A stretch of 64,000 nucleotides of DNA from Rhodalgimonas zhirmunskyi (GTDB lineage Bacteria > Pseudomonadota > Alphaproteobacteria > Rhodobacterales > Rhodobacteraceae): positions 186,001-250,000 of the forward strand of contig JANFFA010000004.1 in assembly GCA_030848925.1 (NCBI GenBank). The letters run 5' to 3'. The first letter of the stretch is position 1, and each line of letters opens with the position of its first letter. Shown one piece after another: positions 56,899-64,000 of this stretch. A model generated the notes under the pieces. The model was not told the origin of the DNA, made no database searches, and saw only the letters and a list, made by a program, of their open reading frames with translations. Both the position numbers and the translations under genes were made by a program.

Positions 56899-57438
56899 CT
56901 ACTTCTGATAGGCCACCGCAGTTTCGAGGAACATCGCCTGCCGCGCCGTTTCCTGCATCACACAGGACGCCGCCGCGGTCGACGTAAACCGCGTGCCGCG
57001 CCGCATCATCGCCTCGACCGCACAGCGCGCCTCGCGAAACGCCGCCCAGCGCTCTTGCATGGTCTCCAGATCCTCGGTCAGTTTGAACGGCACATATTTG
57101 GCCTTCGCGGTTTTCATGAAGGCCGCGTCCTCCGCCTTGGCCTTTTCGCGCATCGCGTCCAATGCCTTGTCCATCCGGCGCTGCCAGAAGTTCGTCTCTT
57201 GCGCCATGCAGGCCGCAATATCGCCGGTGCTGCGCCCCTTGATCCGGTTGAAACAGGCCTTGGCCGAGGTGCCGACGCAATCCATCCGCGTGCCTTCGGT
57301 CTTGGCCTGCGCAATACAGGCGACCGTCGCCTCGGGCGAAAACTTGATCACCTGCTGCGCCTGCGCCGCCCCGGTCAGAACGGCAACGGACAGGCCCAGC
57401 GCAAGCGCCACGCGGAGGATCGAAAACGGGTGAGTCAT
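56899..57438 (-). CDS. Secreted LprI/DUF1311-like protein
   Basis: A 179-residue protein with a signal peptide to about residue 27. The body has six cysteines and the pattern CVGTSAKACFNRIKG... CMAQETNFWQRRMDKALDAMREKA... RWAAFREARCAVEA, typical of the LprI (DUF1311) family, whose members include lysozyme inhibitor-like proteins. The ATG at 57438 has GGAG about 9 bases upstream. A perfect CRP/FNR-type palindrome lies 117 bases upstream. It is convergent with ompW. Confidence 0.85.
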   Translation of the reverse strand: MTHPFSILRVALALGLSVAVLTGAAQAQQVIKFSPEATVACIAQAKTEGTRMDCVGTSAKACFNRIKGRSTGDIAACMAQETNFWQRRMDKALDAMREKAKAEDAAFMKTAKAKYVPFKLTEDLETMQERWAAFREARCAVEAMMRRGTRFTSTAAASCVMQETARQAMFLETAVAYQK

Positions 57439-57554
57439 GGGGTGCACTCCAAGGCTGTCGGGTCACCGAAGCGCAAAACGCGCTCAGCCCGTCAGGCCCG
57501 GCTCCCGAAAGATACATCACCCATACTCCTTTCACGGATCAGCCGACGGCGTCC

Positions 57555-57568
57555 TTGACACAGGTCAA
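57555..57568. promoter_or_regulatory. Perfect TTGAC-N4-GTCAA palindrome before the LprI-like gene
   Basis: TTGAC-ACAG-GTCAA is a perfect CRP/FNR-superfamily site of the type bound by Nnr/Dnr regulators, close to the FnrL consensus. It lies 117 bases upstream of the LprI-like start codon and 61 bases past the ivd stop codon. Confidence 0.65.
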
Positions 57569-57628
57569 ATCCCGACAAAAACACACGGGTTTGCCCGGCA
57601 TTCTCCCGGTCGCAGACGCCCCGCCGCC

Positions 57629-58792
57629 TCAGCCCATCTTCGCCATCAACTCGCGACCCACCAGCATCCGGCGGATCTCGCTCGTGCCCGCGCCGATCTC
57701 CATCAGCTTGGCATCGCGGAAAATGCGGCCCACCGGGTTGTCGTTCAGATAGCCCGCCCCGCCAAAGGCCTGCACCGCCTGATGCGCCACGACCATGGCC
57801 TCTTCACTGGCATAAAGCACGCAAGCGGCGGCGTCCTGCCGGGTGACTTCACCACGATCACAGGCCTTGGCCACCTCGTAAGTATAGGCGCGCGCCGAGT
57901 TCATCTTGGTGTACATATCGGCGATCTTGGCCTGCATCAGTTGGAAGTTGCCGATCGGCTGGCCGAACTGCTCACGCTCACGCATGTAAGGCATGACCTC
58001 GTCCAGACAGGCCGCCATGATGCCGGTGCCGATGCCCGAAAGCACAACCCGCTCGTAATCGAGCCCGCTCATCAGGACCGCCACACCGCGCCCCTCTTCG
58101 CCCAGAACATTCTCGAACGGCACTTCGACATTGTCGAAGATCAACTCGGCGGTGTTGCTGCCGCGCATGCCCAGCTTGTCGAAATGCGGGCTGGTCGAAA
58201 AGCCCTTCATCGTCTTTTCCACGATGAAAGCGGTGATGCCCTTGGGCCCGGCCTCGGGATCGGTCTTGGCATAGACGACAAGCGTATCCGCATCCGGCCC
58301 GTTGGTGATCCAGTATTTATTGCCGTTCAGCACATAGTAACCGTTGCGCTTCTCTGCACGCAGCTTCATCGACACCACGTCCGACCCGGCAGAAGGCTCA
58401 CTCATCGCCAGCGCGCCAACATGCTCACCGCTAATGAGTTTCGGAAGGTATTTCATCTTCTGCTCATGCGTCGCGTTGCGCCGGATCTGGTTGACGCACA
58501 GGTTCGAATGCGCCCCATACGAAAGCGAGACCGAGGCACTGGCCCGCGCGATCTCTTCCACCGCGACGACATGGGCAAGGTAAGACATCCCCGCCCCGCC
58601 ATATTCCTCGGGCGTGGTCACCCCCAAAAGGCCGAGATCGCCGAACTCTTTCCACAACGCGTTGGGAAACTCGTTCGTCTGATCCACCTCAGCCGCGATC
58701 GGCTTGATCCGCTCCTGCGCGAAGCGATGCACCATCTCGCGCAGCGCATTTACATCTTCGCCCAGATCAAACGTCATCGACCCCATGAACAT
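57629..58792 (-). CDS. Isovaleryl-CoA dehydrogenase
   Basis: A 387-residue FAD-dependent acyl-CoA dehydrogenase. The catalytic Glu is in [23 protein letters not shown], matching the isovaleryl-specific position rather than that of medium-chain enzymes. [14 protein letters not shown] and [19 protein letters not shown] are flavin-binding motifs. It makes 3-methylcrotonyl-CoA, the substrate of MccAB. A near-perfect inverted repeat lies upstream at 58815. The start follows from family alignment ([13 protein letters not shown]). Confidence 0.95.
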   Translation of the reverse strand: MFMGSMTFDLGEDVNALREMVHRFAQERIKPIAAEVDQTNEFPNALWKEFGDLGLLGVTTPEEYGGAGMSYLAHVVAVEEIARASASVSLSYGAHSNLCVNQIRRNATHEQKMKYLPKLISGEHVGALAMSEPSAGSDVVSMKLRAEKRNGYYVLNGNKYWITNGPDADTLVVYAKTDPEAGPKGITAFIVEKTMKGFSTSPHFDKLGMRGSNTAELIFDNVEVPFENVLGEEGRGVAVLMSGLDYERVVLSGIGTGIMAACLDEVMPYMREREQFGQPIGNFQLMQAKIADMYTKMNSARAYTYEVAKACDRGEVTRQDAAACVLYASEEAMVVAHQAVQAFGGAGYLNDNPVGRIFRDAKLMEIGAGTSEIRRMLVGRELMAKMG

Positions 58793-58814
58793 GGCCGCTC
58801 CTCCTCGCGGTTAT

Positions 58815-58828
58815 TGAACAGTTGTTCA
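58815..58828. promoter_or_regulatory. Inverted repeat upstream of ivd, candidate operator
   Basis: TGAACA-GT-TGTTCA has perfect 6-bp arms around a 2-base centre, 23 bases before the ivd start codon. The form resembles sites of TetR-family regulators of acyl-CoA metabolism. No such regulator gene lies in this window. Confidence 0.55.
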
Positions 58829-58903
58829 TTTCCTACATCGCCCCGCGATTCGGATCAACTGTTTCCACAATGAGTGCTGCGCACGCTCTATAATTTATTG
58901 TCC

Positions 58904-58966
58904 GGGGGCTTTGCCCCCTCTGCGCTGCGCGCATTCACCCCCAGGATATTTATCGGCCAAGTGAGG
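58904..58966 (+). repeat. Dispersed intergenic element, long form, copy 7
   Basis: Hairpin GGGGGC-TTT-GCCCCC (58904-58918) followed by the box GGATATTTATC, then GGCCAAGTGAGG (58944-58966). Here no plus-strand gene precedes it. Confidence 0.85.
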
Positions 58967-59016
58967 GACGCCCGATTTCGAAGACAGGACAGGTTGTGGC
59001 CCCACAGCGCACCTGC

Positions 59017-59040
59017 GCTTTCATTTTTCACCAAATACTC
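59017..59040 (-). repeat. Dispersed intergenic element, short form, copy 8
   Basis: On the minus strand GAGTATTTGGTG is followed by AAAAATGAAAGC, 82 bases after the DegT aminotransferase stop codon and in the same orientation. Confidence 0.8.
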
Positions 59041-59121
59041 CCGCCGGAGGCTCCGACGCGCGCATCCCGCGCCAAGTTCGACGAACCAAGCCCCCCGCAT
59101 CAAATGCCGGGTCGGCGCGTG

Positions 59122-60312
59122 TCAGGCGGATTGGTGCACCGCGCCCACCTCGGCCCGGATGATCCGCGCGATCAGGGCGCAATCCTCAAGGCTGAAGGTC
59201 AACGGCAAGCGCATGTCGAGAATGGCGCGCAGGATGCGGTCGGTTTCGGGCATCGCCTCGGACGGTGCATAGCGCCAGCTGTCATAGCGCGAGGTGAACC
59301 CCGTGGGCACCGCCCCGCCAAACCACTTGAGTTCGACGCCGCGCGCGGCGCAGCGCGAAAGCACCTTGCCGAGTTTTTCTTCCGACCAATCCAGCAGCAA
59401 AAACTGGATCGAGGATCCGACATAGGCCTCTTCCTGCGGCCGCTCGATCACGGTCAGCCCCGGCGTGCCGCGCAAGCCCTCTTCCACCACCTTGTAGCGC
59501 GCGGTCCACGCGGCGCATTGCGCGTCAAGCCGCGCCAGTTGCGGACGCAGAATCGCCGCGCGCAGGTTGTCCATCCGCCCCGAAACATTGGGCGTGTCGT
59601 ATTTCACTCCCTCGAACACCTCCGCCCCCGGCGCGGCAAGGTGGCGCTCATAAAGCATGTAAGACCCCGACAGCATCACCGCGCGCGCCGCCACCTCGGC
59701 GTCATCGGTGATCAGCAGACCGCCTTCGCCCGAATTCATATGTTTGTAGGTCTGCGTCGAATAGCAGCCCACCAGCCCATCGGTGCCCGACAGCCGCCCA
59801 CGCCAGCGCGCGCCCATGGTATGCGCACAATCCTCGATCAGGGTCAGCCCGGCTTCCTCGCACAGCGCCAGCAGCGCATCCATGTCACACAGATGCCCGC
59901 GCATATGGCTGAGCAACAGCACATCCGCTTGGGCCGCCTTTTCGCGCAGGTCCTCCAGATCGATCACCAGCGCCTCGCTCACGCCGACGAACACAGGCAC
60001 CGCGCCGATGCTTGCGATGGCGCCCGGCACCGGGGCCAGCGTGAAGGCATTGGTCAGCACCCGGTCGCCCGGCTTCACGCCAACCGCGCGCAGGGCACAG
60101 GCCAGCGCATAACCGCCCGAGGCCACGGCCAGCGCATAGCGCGCGCCCATCGCCTCTGCGAACTCTTGCTCCAGAAGTGCCACTTCGCCGGCCTCGCCCT
60201 CGGCCACGTTGTAACGATGCAATCGACCCGAGCGCATGACGGCGACGGCGGCTTCGATGGCCTCGTCGGGGATCGGTTCCTGCTGGGTGAAACTGCCGGT
60301 GAAATTTTCCAT
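59122..60312 (-). CDS. DegT/DnrJ/EryC1/StrS-type aminotransferase
   Basis: A 396-residue PLP-dependent enzyme of the sugar aminotransferase family. The PLP lysine is Lys190 in YKHMNSGEGGLL; LIEDCAHTMGARW and NVSGRMDNLRAAILRPQL are family motifs. These enzymes usually make amino sugars for surface polysaccharides or antibiotics, but no other sugar-nucleotide gene is nearby. I use the ATG at 60312; the 56-codon upstream extension overlaps the divergent promoter region. It diverges from the MmgE/PrpD gene. Confidence 0.9.
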   Translation of the reverse strand: MENFTGSFTQQEPIPDEAIEAAVAVMRSGRLHRYNVAEGEAGEVALLEQEFAEAMGARYALAVASGGYALACALRAVGVKPGDRVLTNAFTLAPVPGAIASIGAVPVFVGVSEALVIDLEDLREKAAQADVLLLSHMRGHLCDMDALLALCEEAGLTLIEDCAHTMGARWRGRLSGTDGLVGCYSTQTYKHMNSGEGGLLITDDAEVAARAVMLSGSYMLYERHLAAPGAEVFEGVKYDTPNVSGRMDNLRAAILRPQLARLDAQCAAWTARYKVVEEGLRGTPGLTVIERPQEEAYVGSSIQFLLLDWSEEKLGKVLSRCAARGVELKWFGGAVPTGFTSRYDSWRYAPSEAMPETDRILRAILDMRLPLTFSLEDCALIARIIRAEVGAVHQSA

Positions 60313-60419
60313 GACACCGTTCTGCGCTGCCTCGCGCGCGCCGTCAATGTCGCAGACAAGCCCGGAATCCGGCGCAAACGCGCCTTGTGCAGCTGCGCCC
60401 CCACCCTCATGCTGGTCGG

Positions 60420-61724
60420 ATGCCCGATACGATGTCCTTCCTGCACGACCTTGGCTGGAGCGACCTGCCGCCGCTGGCACAGATTCGGGTGAAAATGTCC
60501 CTGCTCGACCTGATCGCCATCGCCGCCGGTGCGCAGGACACGCAACTCACCCGGATCATCGCCGATCACGCGGTCGCGCAATTCGGCGGGCCGCACCCGA
60601 TGGTGTTCGATGCGCGCACAGCCTCGCATGCCGGTGTCGCACTGGCCTTGGGGATGCGGATCGACAGTCTGGACGGGCATGACGGGTTCAACCCCTCGAA
60701 AGGCCATATCGGCTGTTCGCTGTTTCCCGCGGCTTTGACGCTGGCACAGGTCCGCGGCGCAAGCGGAGCAGAGTTTCTGGCCACGCTGGCGATGGGCTAC
60801 GAGGTGGGCGCGCGCGCCGCCATCGCCCAACATGCCAGCGCGCCTGACTACCATACCTCGGGGTCATGGGGCGCGGTCGCTGCCGCCGCGGCCTCTGCCC
60901 GGCAGTTGCAGCTTTCAGGGGCGCAGACGCGCCATGCCCTTGGCATCGCCGAATACCACGGCCCGCGTAGCCAGATGATGCGCTGCATCGACCACCCCAC
61001 CATGGTCAAGGACGGCTCGGGCTGGGGCGCGATGACGGGGGTTTCGGCGGCGTTTCTCGCGCAGGCCGGGTTTACCGGCGCGCCCGCGCTGATCGTCGAG
61101 GACGCCCCCGACGTCTGGGCCGATCTCGGCCAGCGCTGGTACGTGACAGAGCAATATTTCAAGCCCTACCCCGTGTGCCGCTGGGCGCAGGCCCCAATCG
61201 AAGCGGCCCTCGCCCTGCGCCGCGCCCATGGTTTCGCGCCGGGCGATATCGCCTCGGTCGAGATCGAAAGCTTTCACGCCTGCATCCGCCTCGCCACCGC
61301 CAATCCCGAAGCCACCGACGAGGCGCAATATTCCACCTCCTTCCCGGTCGCGTTGGCGCTGCTACATGGCGACATCCGGCCTGAACACCTGAGCGATGCA
61401 GCCATCACCGACCCTGCCGCACAGCACCTGTCCGGCCTCATTTCGATGCGCGAGCATGACCACGCGAACGCCGCCTTCCCGCTGACCCGGCTGGCGCGGG
61501 TGACGATCACGCTATTTTCGGGGCAGCGATTGACCTCGGACTGGCACGAGCCGCGCTGGGATTACACCGCGCCCCCCTCGCCCGACGAGATCAGCGCCAA
61601 GTTTCGCGCCTATGCCGGTCCGGTGCTGGGACCTGCGCGGACCCGCGCAATCAAGGACTGCGTCGACGATCTCGAACACCGCGATCTGGCAGAACTGGGC
61701 GCCCTGCTGTTCGCGCCGGTTTAA
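60420..61724 (+). CDS. MmgE/PrpD family protein
   Basis: A 434-residue protein related to 2-methylcitrate dehydratase PrpD and cis-aconitate decarboxylase. Family motifs: DSLDGHDGFNPSKGHIGCSLFPAALTLA, GSWGAVAAAAASARQL and VTEQYFKPYPVCRWAQAPIEAAL. No other prp gene is present, so the substrate is open. ATGs at 60420 and 60432 are both possible; a GTG further upstream is less likely. It is divergent from the aminotransferase gene, 107 bases apart. Confidence 0.88.
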   Translation: MPDTMSFLHDLGWSDLPPLAQIRVKMSLLDLIAIAAGAQDTQLTRIIADHAVAQFGGPHPMVFDARTASHAGVALALGMRIDSLDGHDGFNPSKGHIGCSLFPAALTLAQVRGASGAEFLATLAMGYEVGARAAIAQHASAPDYHTSGSWGAVAAAAASARQLQLSGAQTRHALGIAEYHGPRSQMMRCIDHPTMVKDGSGWGAMTGVSAAFLAQAGFTGAPALIVEDAPDVWADLGQRWYVTEQYFKPYPVCRWAQAPIEAALALRRAHGFAPGDIASVEIESFHACIRLATANPEATDEAQYSTSFPVALALLHGDIRPEHLSDAAITDPAAQHLSGLISMREHDHANAAFPLTRLARVTITLFSGQRLTSDWHEPRWDYTAPPSPDEISAKFRAYAGPVLGPARTRAIKDCVDDLEHRDLAELGALLFAPV

Positions 61725-61772
61725 CCCTGTGCGCGCCTGTCGACCCGTCCCCTCTGATGGCCAGTGTCGGAG

Positions 61773-61816
61773 TGGGGCTCTGCCCCACACCCCGGGATAT
61801 TTTCGGTCAAGTGAAG
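61773..61816 (+). repeat. Dispersed intergenic element, long form, copy 9
   Basis: Hairpin TGGGGC-TCT-GCCCCA (61773-61787) followed by the box GGGATATTTTC, then GGTCAAGTGAAG (61794-61816). It follows the MmgE/PrpD gene by 48 bases in the same orientation. Confidence 0.9.
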
Positions 61817-61841
61817 CAGGGGCACGGGGTGTCGCGGGATG

Positions 61842-62501
61842 TCAGAGCAACTCTGCGACCACGCCCGGCAGGTCTTCGTAGCGATGGAGCAGCGCCTCGG
61901 GGGCGAGCGCGGCCATGTCTTCACCCGAGGGACCAAAGGTGACGAGGATCGAGGGCACCCCCGCCGCGCGGGCGGTCTTGCGGTCCGTGTCGCTGTCACC
62001 CACAAGGCAGGTTTTCGCCGGATCACCGCCAGCGCGACGGGCAGCTTCGAACAACGGCTCTGGATCGGGCTTGGGGCGGGCCAGCGTGTCGGCCCCGATA
62101 AGCGAGGCGAAGGCGTCGCGCACGCCCAGTCGCGCCATCAGGTCTTCGGCCAGCGCTTCGGGCTTGTTGGTGCAGATGCCAACGCCGTAACCGGCGGTTT
62201 TCAGCGCCTCGACCGCCTCCATCGCGCCGGGATAAAGCACCGTGTGCCGATCGATCGCACTGCCATATTCCTCAAGCAGCACGGGATACCAGCGACTGAC
62301 CACGTCCTCCTCGACCGGGGTTTCCATCCGCGACAGGCCAAGCCGCAGCATCGCGCGCCCGCCGCGCAGCGCCGTGCCCGCATCCCCCGCATGCAGCATG
62401 TCGCCTTCCCCCATCGCGCGGAAACAGGCGTTGGCCGCGGCCAGCAGATCACCCGAGGTATCGGCCAAAGTCCCGTCGAGATCGAAAATCACCGTTTTCA
62501 T
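61842..62501 (-). CDS. gph: Phosphoglycolate phosphatase (HAD family)
   Basis: A 219-residue HAD hydrolase. Motif I is FDLDGT (Asp7, Asp9), motif II is GICTNKPEALA, motif III Lys region ARPKPDPEPLFEA and motif IV VGDSDTDRKTARAAG. It removes phosphate from 2-phosphoglycolate formed by DNA repair or carbon metabolism. The ATG at 62501 gives the usual MKTVIFDLDGTL start; it is convergent with the MmgE/PrpD gene and divergent from glmU. Confidence 0.93.
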   Translation of the reverse strand: MKTVIFDLDGTLADTSGDLLAAANACFRAMGEGDMLHAGDAGTALRGGRAMLRLGLSRMETPVEEDVVSRWYPVLLEEYGSAIDRHTVLYPGAMEAVEALKTAGYGVGICTNKPEALAEDLMARLGVRDAFASLIGADTLARPKPDPEPLFEAARRAGGDPAKTCLVGDSDTDRKTARAAGVPSILVTFGPSGEDMAALAPEALLHRYEDLPGVVAELL

Positions 62502-62639
62502 GCGCGCCCTTCCGCTTATCTTGTGCCCCGCGAGTGCCACCGCCTGTTACGGGCCGGAAACATCACTTGAACGCACCGCCCTTGCGCCGCGCCCGCAACC
62601 GGATAAAACAGCCCCCCAAGGCAATAACAAGTGAAACCT

Positions 62640-63989
62640 ATGAGCATTTCCCTCGTCATCCTCGCTGCGGGCCAAGGCACGCGCATGAAATCCGACCTGC
62701 CCAAGGTCCTGCACAAGGTGGCGCATGCGCCGCTTCTGGTGCATGCGATGCGCGCCGCCGAAAGCATTTCGCCCGGCCGCACCGTCATCGTCGCGGGCCA
62801 CGGCGCCGAGCAGGTCTCGGCCGCGGCCCGGGCCTATGACGAAGAGGCGCAGGTCGTCCTGCAAGAGGAACAGAACGGCACCGGCCACGCCGTGCAATGC
62901 GCCGAAGCCGCGCTTGACGGGGCGACAGGCGATGTGATTGTGCTTTACGGCGACACGCCCTTCATCCGCCCCGAAACCCTGCAGGAGATGATCGCGGCAC
63001 GGCGCGCGCATGACGTCGTCGTGCTGGGCTTCGAGGCCGCCGATCCGGGCCGCTACGGGCGGCTGGTGATGCAGGGCGACATGCTTGAGCGGATCGTCGA
63101 ATTCAAGGACGCAACGGTTAAAGAACGCGCCATAACACTTTGTAATTCCGGCGTGATCTGCGCCGCGCGCGACACGCTGTTTGACCTCTTGGCTGCCGTC
63201 ACCAATGACAATGCCAGCGGTGAATACTACCTCACCGACATCATCGAAATCGCCCGCGCCCGCGGCCTTTCCGCCACCGCCGTCACCTGTGACGAAGCCG
63301 AAACGATGGGCGTGAACTCCCGCAGCGACCTCGCCGCCGCCGAGGCCGCCTTTCAGGCCCGCGCCCGCGCCGAGGCGCTCGACAATGGCATCACCCTGCC
63401 CGCCCCCGAAACCGTGCATTTCGCCTATGACACCTACATTGGCCGCGACGCCGAAATCGAACAGATGGTGGTCTTCGGCCCCGGCGTGACGGTCGAATCC
63501 GGTGCACGCATCCGCGCGTTCTCGCATCTCGAAGGATGCCACGTCAGCCGCGGCGCCATCGTCGGGCCCTATGCCCGCCTGCGCCCCGGGGCCGAACTGT
63601 CCGAAGACGTGCATGTCGGCAATTTCGTCGAGATCAAGAACGCCACCCTGCACGAGGGCGCCAAGGCCAATCACCTCACCTATATCGGCGATGCCGAGGT
63701 CGGCGCGCGCACCAACGTGGGCGCAGGCACCATCACCTGCAATTACGATGGCGTCTTCAAACACAAGACGACAATCGGCGCGGATGCCTTCATCGGCTCC
63801 TCCACCATGCTGGTCGCGCCGGTCACGCTGGGTGATCATGCCATGACCGGCTCCGGCTCGGTGATCACCGATAACGTGCCCGATGGCGCGATGGCGCTGG
63901 CGCGCGCCAAACAGGTCAACAAACCGGGCCTTGCCCGCAAACTGATGGACAGGCTGCGCGCGCGCAAAGCGGCCCAGAAGGGAGAGTAA
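62640..63989 (+). CDS. glmU: Bifunctional UDP-N-acetylglucosamine pyrophosphorylase / glucosamine-1-phosphate N-acetyltransferase
   Basis: A 449-residue enzyme of peptidoglycan and LPS precursor synthesis. The N-terminal uridyltransferase has LAAGQGTRMKSDLPK (8-22), YGDTPFIRPETL and NSGV; the C-terminal left-handed beta-helix acetyltransferase has GPYARLRPGAELSEDVHVGNFVEIKNA and NVGAGTITCNYDG. The ATG at 62640 matches family starts; the GTG three codons earlier is not used. Confidence 0.98.
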   Translation: MSISLVILAAGQGTRMKSDLPKVLHKVAHAPLLVHAMRAAESISPGRTVIVAGHGAEQVSAAARAYDEEAQVVLQEEQNGTGHAVQCAEAALDGATGDVIVLYGDTPFIRPETLQEMIAARRAHDVVVLGFEAADPGRYGRLVMQGDMLERIVEFKDATVKERAITLCNSGVICAARDTLFDLLAAVTNDNASGEYYLTDIIEIARARGLSATAVTCDEAETMGVNSRSDLAAAEAAFQARARAEALDNGITLPAPETVHFAYDTYIGRDAEIEQMVVFGPGVTVESGARIRAFSHLEGCHVSRGAIVGPYARLRPGAELSEDVHVGNFVEIKNATLHEGAKANHLTYIGDAEVGARTNVGAGTITCNYDGVFKHKTTIGADAFIGSSTMLVAPVTLGDHAMTGSGSVITDNVPDGAMALARAKQVNKPGLARKLMDRLRARKAAQKGE

Positions 63990-63993
63990 GGCG

Positions 63994-64000
63994 ATGTGTG
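63994..64000 (+). CDS. glmS: Start of a gene after glmU, probably glmS
   Basis: Only ATG TGT G is present before the window ends. GGGAGAG lies 8 bases upstream. A Met-Cys start directly after glmU fits glucosamine-6-phosphate synthase, whose Cys2 becomes the N-terminal glutaminase nucleophile (MCG...). The call rests on context and two codons. Confidence 0.5.

Larger units (their letters stand above)
58793..59121. other. ivd leader and spacer to the DegT aminotransferase gene, 329 bases
   Basis: No gene is supported. It holds the operator candidate at 58815, a long-form dispersed element on the plus strand (58904-58966) and a short-form copy on the minus strand (59017-59040). Confidence 0.7.

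Noticed and set aside
1-64000. tRNA, rRNA, insertion sequence, prophage or attachment-site signals
   Set aside because: I looked for tRNA cloverleaf ends, transposase and integrase motifs and long terminal inverted repeats and saw none.

Overview
The window is high-GC, densely packed chromosomal DNA from an alphaproteobacterium, almost certainly a member of the Rhodobacterales (Roseobacter-type). Reasons: a sox cluster in the Paracoccus order, a nuoA-N operon interrupted by small Rhodobacterales-type accessory genes and followed by birA-coaX-rnj, a mitochondrial-type NDUFA12 homologue, and a methylcrotonyl-CoA pathway island. I see no insertion sequence, prophage, CRISPR array, rRNA or tRNA.

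Layout. 1-2558: 5' part of mlaD, NDUFA12-like gene, secreted beta-propeller protein. 2780-4960: clpX and clpP. 5183-17326: a complete thiosulfate-oxidation locus. soxV-W-X-Y-Z-A-B-C-D-E-F run on the minus strand, and soxS, soxR and a soxT-like transporter run divergently on the plus strand. 17498-26490: mixed housekeeping and accessory genes (SDR protein, Hint-domain protein, orphan BrnA-like antitoxin, prfC, two tandem glycosyltransferases, DEAD-box helicase, HD protein, OsmC). 26623-48327: one long minus-strand run, nuoA-B-C-D-E-F-G-H-I-J-K-L-M-N, then birA, coaX and rnj, with eight small extra genes or lipoproteins between nuo genes. 48818-58792: leucine/isovalerate catabolism (ivd, mccB, mccA, methylglutaconyl-CoA hydratase, HMG-CoA lyase) with an OmpW porin and an LprI-like protein inside. 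59122-64000: DegT aminotransferase, MmgE/PrpD protein, gph, glmU and the first bases of what is probably glmS.

How the genes fit together. Thiosulfate enters through the SoxT-like protein and is oxidised in the periplasm by SoxAX, SoxYZ, SoxB and SoxCD; SoxV, SoxW and SoxS handle thiol reduction. SoxR is an ArsR repressor with two cysteines placed as in persulfide sensors. Perfect or near-perfect dyads lie in the two intergenic regions expected to be its targets. Electrons from ivd and other catabolism feed the respiratory chain, whose complex I is encoded here.

The most unusual signals are: (1) a dispersed intergenic element, ten copies in two subtypes, mostly lying just after stop codons in the orientation of the upstream gene; (2) a helix-hairpin-helix module shared by the C-terminus of NuoE and the adjacent anchored protein; (3) several short tandem arrays of 13-15 bp units between genes, and a 27-bp in-frame array inside mccB; (4) a SoxD with only one haem domain; (5) perfect CRP/FNR-type boxes before ompW and before the LprI-like gene.
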